In this document: piece after piece, positions 1-8,909 of the stretch
How positions within the stretch are numbered: the stretch's first letter is position 1
How the letters are laid out: each line of letters starts with the position of its first letter
NCBI GenBank assembly: GCA_913056315.1
Contig: CAJXMZ010000004.1
Span: 1-46,532 of the forward strand
Source of the DNA: an uncultured Ectothiorhodospiraceae bacterium
GTDB lineage: Bacteria; Pseudomonadota; Gammaproteobacteria; Nitrococcales; Nitrococcaceae
Length of the DNA: 46,532 bases
Direction: 5' to 3'
Position numbers and translations under genes: made by a program
Notes under the pieces: generated by a model
Told to the model about the DNA's origin: nothing
Databases searched by the model: none
What the model saw: only the letters and a program-made list of their open reading frames with translations

Positions 1-1278
1 ACCTACGATTACGCCGAGCCTGGGTTTGTGTTGATCGATCGGGTTAACGAAATGAACAACAACTGGTTCTGCGAAGAAATTCGCGCGACCAACCCGTGTG
101 GTGAGCAGCCACTGCCACCGCATGGCGCTTGTTTGTTGGGCTCGGTCAATCTCACTAAATTTGTACGTGAGCCTTTTACCGACCGGGCGCATTTTGACTG
201 GGATGAGTACCGCCGCGTGGTTGCGCTGTTTACGCGTATGCTCGATAACGTGGTCGAAATCAATGGCTTGCCCCTAGAGCAGCAGCGCAACGAAATTCAG
301 CGTAAACGCCGTCATGGCATGGGCTTTTTGGGGCTTGGCTCGACGGTGACAATGCTGCAAATGAAGTACGGCGAGGCCGATTCCATCGCCTTTACCGAAG
401 AAGTCTCGCGTGAGATGGCGCTTGAAGGTTGGCGTGAAGGTTTGCGGCTTGCCGAAGAAAAGGGCGCTGCACCGATCATGGACGAAGACTTCGCGGTCAC
501 CGAGCATATGCTTGCCTGGCGGCCTGAGATGGCCTCCGATGGTTACAAGGTTGGCGATAAGGTGAAAGGCAAAGTCCTTTGGGGACGGTATAGCCGCTAT
601 ATGCAGCGGGTGGCCGAGGTTGAGCCGGAGTTGCTCGATTCGTTGGTTGATAAAGGCGCGCGCTTTACTCACCACACCTCGATTGCGCCCACTGGCACCA
701 TCAGTTTGTCGCTGGCGAATAACGCATCGAATGGCATTGAGCCAAGCTTTGCTCATCACTACTTCCGTAATGTGATTCGTGAAGGCAAAAAGTCGAAAGA
801 AAAAGTGGACGTCTTTAGCTTTGAGTTGCTGGCCTATCGCACGTTGATTGATGAAGGTGCGCTACCGAGCATGGAAGCCGAGACGCGTAATCTGCCGGAT
901 TATTTTATTGCAGCGGACGATGTCACACCCAAGCAGCATGTCGATATTCAGGCAGCCGCGCAAAAATGGGTCGATTCAAGCATTTCTAAAACGGCTAACG
1001 TGCCGACTGAATATGCCTATGAGGACTTCAAAGACATCTATCGTTATGCCTACCAAAATGGGCTGAAAGGATGTACGACGTTCCGTTTTAACCCCGAGGC
1101 TTTCCAGGGCGTGCTGGTTAAAGAGTCAGACCTGGAGAACACCACTTATCGCTTTAAGCTCGATGACGGTTCTTATGTCGAAGCCAAGGGCGGCGATGAA
1201 GTGGAGTACGACGGTGAGACACATACCGCAGCCAATCTATACGACGCCCTCAAAGAAGGCTACTACGGTAAGTTTTAA
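1..1278 (+). CDS. nrdJa: Adenosylcobalamin-dependent ribonucleoside-diphosphate reductase, C-terminal part (5' truncated by window edge)
   Basis: Frame 1 is open from base 1; contains [58 protein letters not shown] and [18 protein letters not shown], typical of class II RNR. Confidence 0.9.
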   Translation, partial: TYDYAEPGFVLIDRVNEMNNNWFCEEIRATNPCGEQPLPPHGACLLGSVNLTKFVREPFTDRAHFDWDEYRRVVALFTRMLDNVVEINGLPLEQQRNEIQRKRRHGMGFLGLGSTVTMLQMKYGEADSIAFTEEVSREMALEGWREGLRLAEEKGAAPIMDEDFAVTEHMLAWRPEMASDGYKVGDKVKGKVLWGRYSRYMQRVAEVEPELLDSLVDKGARFTHHTSIAPTGTISLSLANNASNGIEPSFAHHYFRNVIREGKKSKEKVDVFSFELLAYRTLIDEGALPSMEAETRNLPDYFIAADDVTPKQHVDIQAAAQKWVDSSISKTANVPTEYAYEDFKDIYRYAYQNGLKGCTTFRFNPEAFQGVLVKESDLENTTYRFKLDDGSYVEAKGGDEVEYDGETHTAANLYDALKEGYYGKF

Positions 1279-1289
1279 GGACATTGGTC

Positions 1290-2000
1290 ATGGCAATAAA
1301 AATTAACAGCAAGATTATTGATTATGAGGTAGCCAAGGCGCAGGTCGAGGGTGCGCAGGCCGATGCGCCGGTTGCGGCAGTTGATAGCAACATCGAGCAT
1401 ATGCACGAAGAGTTGCAACGGCCCGACCGGCTTGAAGGCCAGAGCTACAAGATTAAAACGCCGCTATCTGAGCATGCTCTGTATGTCACGGTGAATGACG
1501 TCATTCTCAATGAAGGCACCGAGCACGAGGTGCGGCGGCCGTTCGAGGTGTTCATTAACTCTAAGAACATGGATCACTTCCAGTGGATTGTGGCGCTAAC
1601 GCGGATCGTCTCGGCGGTGTTTCGTAAAGGCGGGGATTGCACCTTTTTGGTTGAAGAGCTACGCAGCGTATTTGACCCGCGCGGTGGTTACTTCAAAAAA
1701 GGCGGGCGGTTTATGCCCTCGCTGGTGGCCGAAATTGGTGACGTGCTTGAGCAGCACCTGCGCTCAATTGGCATGATGGCGGATATGCCGCTGGATGAGC
1801 ATCAGCAGCGTTTTCTTGACCAAAAGCGTGCCGAGGCCGAGGGCCGAGCAGCTCAAGAACCCGTCGAAGCGGATTGCGATGACAGTACCGCCGACTATCC
1901 GCCGGGTGCTGAGCTTTGCGGTAAGTGCCACACCAAGGCCATGATCATCATGGATGGTTGTTTGACTTGCCTTAATTGTGGCGAGAGCAAGTGCGGCTAA
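1290..2000 (+). CDS. nrdJb: TSCPD-domain protein, NrdJb-like second polypeptide of a split class II RNR
   Basis: Starts 11 bp after the RNR stop; TSCPD-like region and C-terminal CxxC...CxxCG (CGKCHTKAMIIMDGCLTCLNCGESKCG). Confidence 0.75.
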   Translation: MAIKINSKIIDYEVAKAQVEGAQADAPVAAVDSNIEHMHEELQRPDRLEGQSYKIKTPLSEHALYVTVNDVILNEGTEHEVRRPFEVFINSKNMDHFQWIVALTRIVSAVFRKGGDCTFLVEELRSVFDPRGGYFKKGGRFMPSLVAEIGDVLEQHLRSIGMMADMPLDEHQQRFLDQKRAEAEGRAAQEPVEADCDDSTADYPPGAELCGKCHTKAMIIMDGCLTCLNCGESKCG

Positions 2001-2076
2001 CCCCATCCGCTAGGCGTTAAACACAGCCCGATTAACGGGCCGTTGAGTCAGTCCGAGCGCTGTTAGCGTCTCGGAC

Positions 2077-2457
2077 ATGGATACAAAACCGCCTGTATCA
2101 ACGCAAGGCAGCACACTCATCGAGGTGCTGGTCGCCGCTTTAGTGCTGAGCATTGGTCTCGGGGGGCTTGTCTGCGCCCAAACCAATGCGTTGATGAGTG
2201 CCCGGCAAGCACATTGGCAGCAGCAAGCATTACGACTTGCCAGCGACTATGCTGAGGGTGTGCGATTAAACGGCGGCATGAGTCTATCGGCTGGGCCTTT
2301 GGGTCGTTGGCAGTCGCGTCTCGAGCAACACCTACCCGCTGGGCAGTTTTCGGTCACCCCGGGGATATACGCCAGCACCCCAACGCAACTCGAAATACGC
2401 TGGCAAGCGGGGCAGGCCAGTAAAGACGCCCGCTTGGTGAGCTATTTCAACCCATGA
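2077..2457 (+). CDS. pilV: Type IV pilus minor pilin / modification protein PilV-like
   Basis: Prepilin N-terminus QG|STLIEVLVAALVLSIGLGGLV; first of three consecutive pseudopilin ORFs. Confidence 0.75.
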   Translation: MDTKPPVSTQGSTLIEVLVAALVLSIGLGGLVCAQTNALMSARQAHWQQQALRLASDYAEGVRLNGGMSLSAGPLGRWQSRLEQHLPAGQFSVTPGIYASTPTQLEIRWQAGQASKDARLVSYFNP

Positions 2458-3359
2458 GGCGGGCGAGCGGGTTTACTTTGCTTGAGGTTTTAATTGCCGC
2501 CACGATTGGCGTGGTGCTGGTCACAAGCGCCGGCGAGTTATTGGTGAGCGCGCGTGATTGGCAGCGCAGTGAGCAGGCCTACAGCCGTGGCAATGATCAA
2601 GCCCGGTTGCTGCGTTCGCTGTTGGGCAGGGCCCTTCGCTCAGCCGGTGATCCGGGGTGTCACTGGGACTATCGCCGCAACCTCACACAAACTCCGGTCT
2701 ATACGCCCCAGCCGCCCGTAGGCAACCCGACCGATGTGGCTACGCCTAGCCACAGCGATGCGCTGGTCATTCATCATTTACGACCGCTTACGCAAGCCAT
2801 GCTGCCCTCAGCGCCAAGCCGTGGGGCTGATCTTGTGATCGACCGCGAACACGCGTTAGCTTTTGGCCAGCCTGTCGTCTTGGCTGCTGACGCCGGCGCG
2901 ACCTGTGTGGTGTTTTATCAGGCTGGATATGATTCGCACACGCTTTATCGGGGGCCAGGTGCTGCGGATAACCCAGCAGGCGGTGCGTTGAACCGAGTGC
3001 CCGAGGGCGGCTATTGGCCATTCGCGGGGCGGGTGACGCTTTATGTGCCTGAGCGCACGGTTTTTTATGTCGATGACTCAGTGGCGGGCGAATCAAAGAG
3101 CTTATTTCGAAAGCGTTTATCCGCCAATAATCGTCGCGAAGAGCTATTGGTTGGCGTCAAGGCCTTACAGACTCGTTACGCGCTTCGCCGCACCGGTGAT
3201 CACGGCGTAGATGATTGGGTGGGCGCCGCGGCGGTGAGTGATTGGCATGCGGTGGTGGGCGTGAGAATTCAAGCCACACTAACGCCAAGGCCAAGTGCAC
3301 CGGCCAATAGCATGCGGTCGGTAGAAATAACCCAAGCGCTACGCAACGGTTGGCGGTAA
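2454..3359 (+). CDS. pilW: PilW-like minor pilin
   Basis: Prepilin motif SG|FTLLEVLIAATIGVVLVTSAGELL; overlaps pilV stop by 4 nt. Confidence 0.75.
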   Translation: MRRASGFTLLEVLIAATIGVVLVTSAGELLVSARDWQRSEQAYSRGNDQARLLRSLLGRALRSAGDPGCHWDYRRNLTQTPVYTPQPPVGNPTDVATPSHSDALVIHHLRPLTQAMLPSAPSRGADLVIDREHALAFGQPVVLAADAGATCVVFYQAGYDSHTLYRGPGAADNPAGGALNRVPEGGYWPFAGRVTLYVPERTVFYVDDSVAGESKSLFRKRLSANNRREELLVGVKALQTRYALRRTGDHGVDDWVGAAAVSDWHAVVGVRIQATLTPRPSAPANSMRSVEITQALRNGWR

Positions 3360-3844
3360 TGGCCAATCAGCGTGGTATTGCCCTCATTGGTGTGCTCGCC
3401 GCGCTATTTGCAGGCGCCGTTATCGCCATGGTGGGTTTGGAGCGAGCGTATTTTAATCAACGTCTCAGCAGCCTTGCCGCTGATCACTACGTTGCGATGG
3501 AAGCAGCAGAGGCGGCATTGCGTGTCGGTCAGTCGCAATATTTGGATCAGGCCCGCGCACCTGTGTCCCTCAATGTTGGGGCGGATGCGCGTGAGTGGGC
3601 GAATTGGCTGGCTACATCAGGCCAGCCCTTGCCGGGATTGGCTGATCGGCGATCACTCGCGCGTTCGCCGCGTTTGCTGGTCGAGCGGCTCAAGCCGCGC
3701 TACATTGATGACTGTGTAGCGAGTACCGCCTGTGGTTACCGACTCACCGTGTTGGCTTATGGTTATAGTGATCGCTCGCGGGTTGTTTTGCGCAGTGTGG
3801 TGAGCGATGCCAGTGATATTCGCCTATGGCGTGAGCTTAGGTAA
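3350..3844 (+). CDS. PilX-like minor pilin
   Basis: QRGIALIGVLAALFAGAVIAMVGLERAYFNQRLSSLAADHYVAMEAAEAALR; position after PilW. Confidence 0.6.
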   Translation: MAVMANQRGIALIGVLAALFAGAVIAMVGLERAYFNQRLSSLAADHYVAMEAAEAALRVGQSQYLDQARAPVSLNVGADAREWANWLATSGQPLPGLADRRSLARSPRLLVERLKPRYIDDCVASTACGYRLTVLAYGYSDRSRVVLRSVVSDASDIRLWRELR

Positions 3845-3877
3845 TGTGGGGGGATAAGGTGATGTTTTGTAGGAGCA

Positions 3878-4741
3878 GTGATCGTGGCGCGTGAAGTCTA
3901 TGTGAATGGCGCATTCGTCGACGAAGCCTCGGCGAGCGTATCCGTTTTTGATCGCGGGTTTTTATTTGCCGATGCGGTCTATGAGGTCACTGCGGTCATT
4001 GACGGCGGGTTTGTCGATTTTGCCGCCCATCAAACCCGGCTACAGCGCAGCTTGGCTGAGCTTGCCATTGACTATGACCCAATCGCCTCAGGGCTGTTAG
4101 ACATCCATCGTGAGCTACGTGAGCGCAATCAGCTCCACGAGGGATTAATCTATCTGCAAATATCCCGCGGGGCGGCTGATCGAAGCTTTATTAAGCCGAC
4201 TGCCATTGCCCCAAGCGTTGTTCTGTTCACCCAACAAGCCGCATTAGTCGATGCCCCCGACGCCCAGCGCGGGATACGAGTTATTACGTGTCCGGACTTG
4301 CGCTGGCATCGGCGCGATATTAAGACCACGCAGCTGTTGTATTCGTCATTAATGAAAAGTCAGGCCATCGACGCGGGCGTTGATGATGTGTGGATGCTAG
4401 AAGGGGATACGGTCACCGAAGGCAGCTCCAGTAACGCACACATCATTACTCACGACGGCGTACTGGTCACCCGACCCTTATCGACTGATATTTTGCACGG
4501 TATCACCCGGGCGGCGGTTTTGAACTATGCCCGTGAACAAGGCTTAAGGGTCGAAGAACGCGTGTTTACATTGGCTCAAGCTAAGGCGGCAAAAGAGGCG
4601 TTTATTACCAGCGCGACCGCGTTTGTTATGCCGGTGGTTGAAATAGATGGTGAGCCGGTCGGTGATGGTCAAGTCGGCCAAGGCGCAAAGCGTATGCGCG
4701 AGCTCTATTTGGCCGAAAGCCGCCAACGCCTGCAGTCTTAA
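3878..4741 (+). CDS. D-amino-acid transaminase (class IV PLP aminotransferase)
   Basis: VNGAFVDEASASVSVFDRGFLFADAVYEV, DIKTTQLLYSSLMK, EGSSSNAHI; AGGAG upstream; start may be GTG 3884. Confidence 0.85.
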   Translation: MIVAREVYVNGAFVDEASASVSVFDRGFLFADAVYEVTAVIDGGFVDFAAHQTRLQRSLAELAIDYDPIASGLLDIHRELRERNQLHEGLIYLQISRGAADRSFIKPTAIAPSVVLFTQQAALVDAPDAQRGIRVITCPDLRWHRRDIKTTQLLYSSLMKSQAIDAGVDDVWMLEGDTVTEGSSSNAHIITHDGVLVTRPLSTDILHGITRAAVLNYAREQGLRVEERVFTLAQAKAAKEAFITSATAFVMPVVEIDGEPVGDGQVGQGAKRMRELYLAESRQRLQS

Positions 4742-5503
4742 CTACTCGGGACGCGACCCGAGGACGGCTTGCACTTGGGGGCCACGGGGTAATCCACGCA
4801 CCAGCGCAATATCGCCTTCGTCAGTGCGATAAAACACCGATGGTGTGCCGCGAATGCCCAGATCGCTCATCAGCTGATTATTATCGCGAACCGCTTGGGT
4901 TGCGCTTGGCGGTAGAGAACCTAATGGCGTGACGCCGCCTTCATCGAATTTGGCCTCATGCGCGGCTAAGGCTTCTCTGGGGTTATCCGCAGCCAAAAGC
5001 GTGGCGGATTTGGCAAGACTGTCTTCGCGCAAAACACCCACCATGACATGGCGGATTTGAACGGCACCGGCATCAACCCAATCACGCGCTTGAACGTAGA
5101 ATTGGTGACAAAATGGGCAATTGGGGTCGGTAATGGCATAGACCACGCGCGGTGCATCACTCGCGCCGTCAGCAATCCAGTCTGCGGCAGCCAGTGCTGA
5201 CCATTCTTCTTCTGGCCGGGATGCATTCGCTGCGGCATCAATAACCGGTTGCGACAAGTTAGTGCCGTCGCTATCCAGCAGGGTGCCTACAAGCACATGG
5301 GATTCACCGGCGGTGAGGTAAGCGGCGAGTGTTTGGCCTTGAAAGCTCACGGTATAACCGGTTAACCCACCAGGCGCTTCAAATGACTCGCCAATCGTCG
5401 CCCCGCGATCCTGCAGTGCTTGAATCGGTTCAGGAAGGGGTTGGGCGATGACCGTGCTGCTCATGAGCGTCATTAAGCTTAACGCGAGACCTAACCGAAA
5501 CAT
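4742..5503 (-). CDS. DsbC/DsbG-like periplasmic thiol:disulfide interchange protein
   Basis: Signal peptide MFRLGLALSLMTLMSSTVIAQ; thioredoxin-fold active site DPNCPFCHQFY; RBS upstream of ATG at 5503. Confidence 0.8.
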   Translation of the reverse strand: MFRLGLALSLMTLMSSTVIAQPLPEPIQALQDRGATIGESFEAPGGLTGYTVSFQGQTLAAYLTAGESHVLVGTLLDSDGTNLSQPVIDAAANASRPEEEWSALAAADWIADGASDAPRVVYAITDPNCPFCHQFYVQARDWVDAGAVQIRHVMVGVLREDSLAKSATLLAADNPREALAAHEAKFDEGGVTPLGSLPPSATQAVRDNNQLMSDLGIRGTPSVFYRTDEGDIALVRGLPRGPQVQAVLGSRPE

Positions 5504-5580
5504 ATCGCCCTCTCCTGTGATTAAAACCCAATGCCTGAGGATACGCATACCCCGGTGGGCTTGCGAGGGGGAGTAGGGCA

Positions 5581-5616
5581 AAAAAAACCCGCCAATGCTC
5601 AATGGTGGCGGGTTTT
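5581..5616 (-). terminator. Rho-independent terminator downstream of the HiPIP gene
   Basis: 11-bp perfect stem AAAACCCGCCA/TGGCGGGTTTT (5584-5594/5606-5616), followed on the minus strand by a run of U. Confidence 0.85.
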
Positions 5617-5650
5617 GGCAATGGCCGTCGTGGCCCTTTAGGCGGTTAGT

Positions 5651-5977
5651 TTAGCCAACCCAAGCACTGCACCAGCCGTTGACATTGACTAGCTTGCCGG
5701 GAAACACCGAGCAGGCGCCCCATTCCGAATCGCTGGCTTGATAAAGCGCGCAGTTGGCGCAGTTGGCGCCTTCTGAGCGCATGTCGTCCTTATCGGCGGC
5801 GTTGTGCACGTAGTTTAAGGCAACCGCGGTTGGATCGTCCTCGCTTAGCTTGGGCATATCCTGAGCGCTGGCTTGTGAGCTGCGAACCCCGGCATAGACT
5901 AACGGTGCAGCGGCTACGCCCATGAGTGCGCCACGAAGCAACCGGCGGCGATCATTTTGAAAATTGTGATCAGTCAT
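5651..5977 (-). CDS. High-potential iron-sulfur protein (HiPIP)
   Basis: Tat-like leader RRRLLRGALMGVAAAPLVYAG; C-x2-C...C...C pattern (NCANCALY...GACSVFPGKLVNVNGWCSAWV). Confidence 0.92.
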   Translation of the reverse strand: MTDHNFQNDRRRLLRGALMGVAAAPLVYAGVRSSQASAQDMPKLSEDDPTAVALNYVHNAADKDDMRSEGANCANCALYQASDSEWGACSVFPGKLVNVNGWCSAWVG

Positions 5978-6096
5978 TGATGGCCTCTTCGTTCAGATAA
6001 GAAATGTTGTTTGGAATCATTTTAGGCTGACTAAAGGGTACCTGCGGCACTGCCTATTGCCCTGCGCGAACGCGTGCCGATTTTTCGCGCCATTGT

Positions 6097-7044
6097 CTAG
6101 CTATCGGGCAGACAAATGCGCCCGTGCATAGCCGCCTTGGCGGTGAGAATGACCAACCAACCAATGAGCAAGGTAGTCAAAATGCTCAGCACGACACTCA
6201 ACTGCCAGGTCCAGGGTGTATCGGTGAGTTGGTGGTAGCGCATCATCGCCACGCTCATGGCTGCCAGCGGAAAAGAATAGGCCCAGAAGCTCAAGGTAAA
6301 GGATAGGGCGGCGAAGCGCCGCACCTGTGAGAGTAGCAACAACGTAAAAAACAGCGCGATATTGACCTGTACCCGTGCAAACGAGTCAATGCCGCCAATG
6401 AGTTCAACATACGCGACAAACCCGGCGGCGGGAGGTGCGATCAGGATGAATAGGGTGGGTAGCAGGCGCTCAGGCAAAGGGGCGTGAAAAAAGACGCGAT
6501 AAAAAATAATGCTCAGCAACACCAGCCAGAACACCACGCCGATGCTAAAGAAAAACCAGGCCACTGACGGGTAACCTAAGTTGACCCCGGCGATAGGCAC
6601 CAAAATGTTGCCTACGGCGGGTATAAACCATGCCGGATTGATGTGGGTTACCTCAAACTGCTCGTGATGCATCCAGCGGTTGATGATCATGATGGTAAAC
6701 AGCAGATGAGTGGCGGCGCCGAGTGCCCATAGCGGCAGTGCTAGTGGCGGCAATGCGGTTTGTAGCGCTGTGCCGAATAAAATTAAGCTCGCACTAAAGG
6801 TGGCAAAAAAGCTGATTTTTATTGGGTGCGCCATCTCGGCCACCACCGCATCGGGGTGGCGAATCAGCTTTAGCCCATAGCCAATAACAATCAGGGTAAA
6901 CACGCTCGCGGCTAAGCCCAGCAACCCATCGCCGATAAACCTCGGCGCACCGAGTACAAAACGAGCTTGTTGCCAGACGAGCGTCAGACCCAATAGGCCA
7001 AGCGACATCGAAAAAAGCGCAACAGGAAAGTGCGCTAGCCGCAT
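6097..7044 (-). CDS. TDT-family (TehA/SLAC1/Mae1/Ssu1-type) membrane transporter
   Basis: About 10 predicted TM segments; N-terminus FPVALFSMSLGLLGLTLVWQQA typical of TDT family. Confidence 0.75.
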   Translation of the reverse strand: MRLAHFPVALFSMSLGLLGLTLVWQQARFVLGAPRFIGDGLLGLAASVFTLIVIGYGLKLIRHPDAVVAEMAHPIKISFFATFSASLILFGTALQTALPPLALPLWALGAATHLLFTIMIINRWMHHEQFEVTHINPAWFIPAVGNILVPIAGVNLGYPSVAWFFFSIGVVFWLVLLSIIFYRVFFHAPLPERLLPTLFILIAPPAAGFVAYVELIGGIDSFARVQVNIALFFTLLLLSQVRRFAALSFTLSFWAYSFPLAAMSVAMMRYHQLTDTPWTWQLSVVLSILTTLLIGWLVILTAKAAMHGRICLPDS

Positions 7045-7061
7045 AAATTATCCAAACTGCG

Positions 7062-7409
7062 TTAGTGAGATTTTTTGACCATTAGCTGTAATGGCGGATA
7101 CGCCAGTATACCAACGGCAACACCGACGCCGATACCACCACCGATAACGGCAATGTAGTCAATGACGCTTTGTAGTTGGGCCAAACTTGAACCGGTCCAT
7201 GCCGGCAGGTAAAGCGCTGTGGCAACGCCAACAATGGCGCCAAGGCCTAGGGCACGCTTAATACCGGCATTGACGTTGAGCTGGTTGTGGCGCCTGAGCA
7301 CCCGAGCAAACAGCAACAAATCCAATGCAATGACGATAGCAAGCGGCAGAAGGATCGGTCGAAACAGTTCTAGGACGACCGAAAGAATACCCAGTATTGA
7401 AAATTCCAT
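7062..7409 (-). CDS. Small uncharacterised membrane protein in the SQR/HiPIP neighbourhood
   Basis: Multiple TM segments; lies between TDT permease and SQR genes on the same strand. Confidence 0.65.
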   Translation of the reverse strand: MEFSILGILSVVLELFRPILLPLAIVIALDLLLFARVLRRHNQLNVNAGIKRALGLGAIVGVATALYLPAWTGSSLAQLQSVIDYIAVIGGGIGVGVAVGILAYPPLQLMVKKSH

Positions 7410-7423
7410 CGTAGCGACTCCTT

Positions 7424-8758
7424 TTACACCCGGCCACGCAACATGGCGTTGTAAGCGGCGTGAATCATGCGCTCTTTCAAAAACCACGGAGCCCATTGGG
7501 GCTCGAATGGGTTGAGGAAGTCGAATGACGGTGTCATTTCTAGACTGAAATCAAACTCGACCAGCATTGCTTGGCCTTTTTCAGTGATCAGCGGGCAAGA
7601 GGTATAGCCATTCCAAGCGGCCGGAAATTCCACCCCTTGAATCGCGGCGACGAGGTTATCGGCTACTACGGGTGCTTGGGCCTTAACACTGGCGGCGGTC
7701 TTGCCTACCGGGGTGCCCACCACATCGCCCGCACCAAATACGTTGGAATAGCGGCGATGCTGCATGCTGTATTGGTCAACTTCTAACCAACCGGCAAAGT
7801 TACCCGACTGCCAGCTTAAATCGCCGTAGCGAATCATATCCGGGGCCGACATGGGTGGAACGACATGGATGAAATCGTAACTCAGCGTGCTAGGCCCCTC
7901 AGGGGTTGCAAAAGTGGCTTCCCGACGCTCAGCGTCAATGGCTTGCAACGGATGGTTGTAGTCGATCGCGATGTTGCGATCCTCAGGGAAGTATCGCTTT
8001 AAAAACGTATCAATGTCGGGCTGCGAGAATAGCCCCTCACCCGGTGGCAGGTAATGCAACTCAGAATTATTGCGAGTGCCTTTTTCGCTCAATAAATCTT
8101 CAACCAGCATGGTGATTTTGAGCGGTGCGCCAGCGCATTTGATCGGCCCAGGCGGGCGGGTAAAAAGTCCAACACCGCCGGTTTCGACAAACGCCTGCGC
8201 GGCCTGCCAAGTGCGGCTGGCATGATCGGGCGTGGCGTAGACACAGCCGACACCATTTTGCCCGATTAAGTCGGTGTCCATGCCCTCGATTTCATCGAAG
8301 TTGAGTTGCAGCCCGCTGGTGACCACTAAGTAGTCATAGTCAACGCGCTCGCCAGTGGCAATTTCGACTTGATTATTATCGGGGTGGAATGCAACGACAT
8401 CGTCCTGAATCCACTCGGTGCCGGCTGGCATGTAGCGGGTGTTTTGATCTTCAACATGGCTCGGTGACCAACTGCCGGTCGCCACGAGGGTCAGGCCAGG
8501 TTGATAGAGGTGGACTTTGCGGCTGTCAATTAACGAGATGCGCGCACCATCCAATTGCCGCGATAGCCGAGTGGCAATCGATAGCCCGGCTGCACCCGCC
8601 CCAACTACAACGATGTGGGCGTTCGTGGCAACCGCTTTAGCCGGCTGACTGGCCAGCAGTCCGGTGGCACCGATGCCACTGGCAGCGGAGCCTGCAGCGA
8701 GTGCTGAGCCGGCTAAAAAACGACGACGTGATGTGTCAGTGGGGTGTTTTGCACGCAT
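7424..8758 (-). CDS. Tat-exported sulfide:quinone oxidoreductase / flavocytochrome c-like FAD oxidoreductase
   Basis: Tat motif RRRFLAG; dinucleotide fold HIVVVGAGAAGLSIATRL; SQR-type Cys contexts NGVGCVYATP, GPIKCAGAPLKITMLVEDLL and YTSCPLI. Confidence 0.85.
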   Translation of the reverse strand: MRAKHPTDTSRRRFLAGSALAAGSAASGIGATGLLASQPAKAVATNAHIVVVGAGAAGLSIATRLSRQLDGARISLIDSRKVHLYQPGLTLVATGSWSPSHVEDQNTRYMPAGTEWIQDDVVAFHPDNNQVEIATGERVDYDYLVVTSGLQLNFDEIEGMDTDLIGQNGVGCVYATPDHASRTWQAAQAFVETGGVGLFTRPPGPIKCAGAPLKITMLVEDLLSEKGTRNNSELHYLPPGEGLFSQPDIDTFLKRYFPEDRNIAIDYNHPLQAIDAERREATFATPEGPSTLSYDFIHVVPPMSAPDMIRYGDLSWQSGNFAGWLEVDQYSMQHRRYSNVFGAGDVVGTPVGKTAASVKAQAPVVADNLVAAIQGVEFPAAWNGYTSCPLITEKGQAMLVEFDFSLEMTPSFDFLNPFEPQWAPWFLKERMIHAAYNAMLRGRV

Positions 8759-8835
8759 AACGTGACCTCCTCAATATCCTTGGGTCTTTCTTCCCTTATT
8801 TTGTTCAATTTCGCGTTCTCGCGGCGGTCAAGTCT

Positions 8836-8848
8836 GTGACTTAGTCAC
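8836..8848. promoter_or_regulatory. Candidate operator palindrome GTGACT-T-AGTCAC upstream of the SQR operon
   Basis: Perfect 6+1+6 palindrome about 80 bp upstream of the SQR ATG; a TTGACC -35-like hexamer lies just downstream on the minus strand. Confidence 0.3.
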
Positions 8849-8909
8849 CATAGGCTTTGCGGTCAGTCGGCGCGAGGGGCTTGGGAGGCAATTCAATCAA
8901 TGCGCTCGA

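Noticed and set aside
274-759. Long antisense ORF (161 aa) opposite the ribonucleotide reductase gene
   Set aside because: Shadow ORF caused by codon bias of a well-supported gene; no recognisable domain or RBS.
5595-5640. Plus-strand terminator at the 5581-5616 stem
   Set aside because: The uridine run is only on the minus-strand side; plus side has TTTTGG only.
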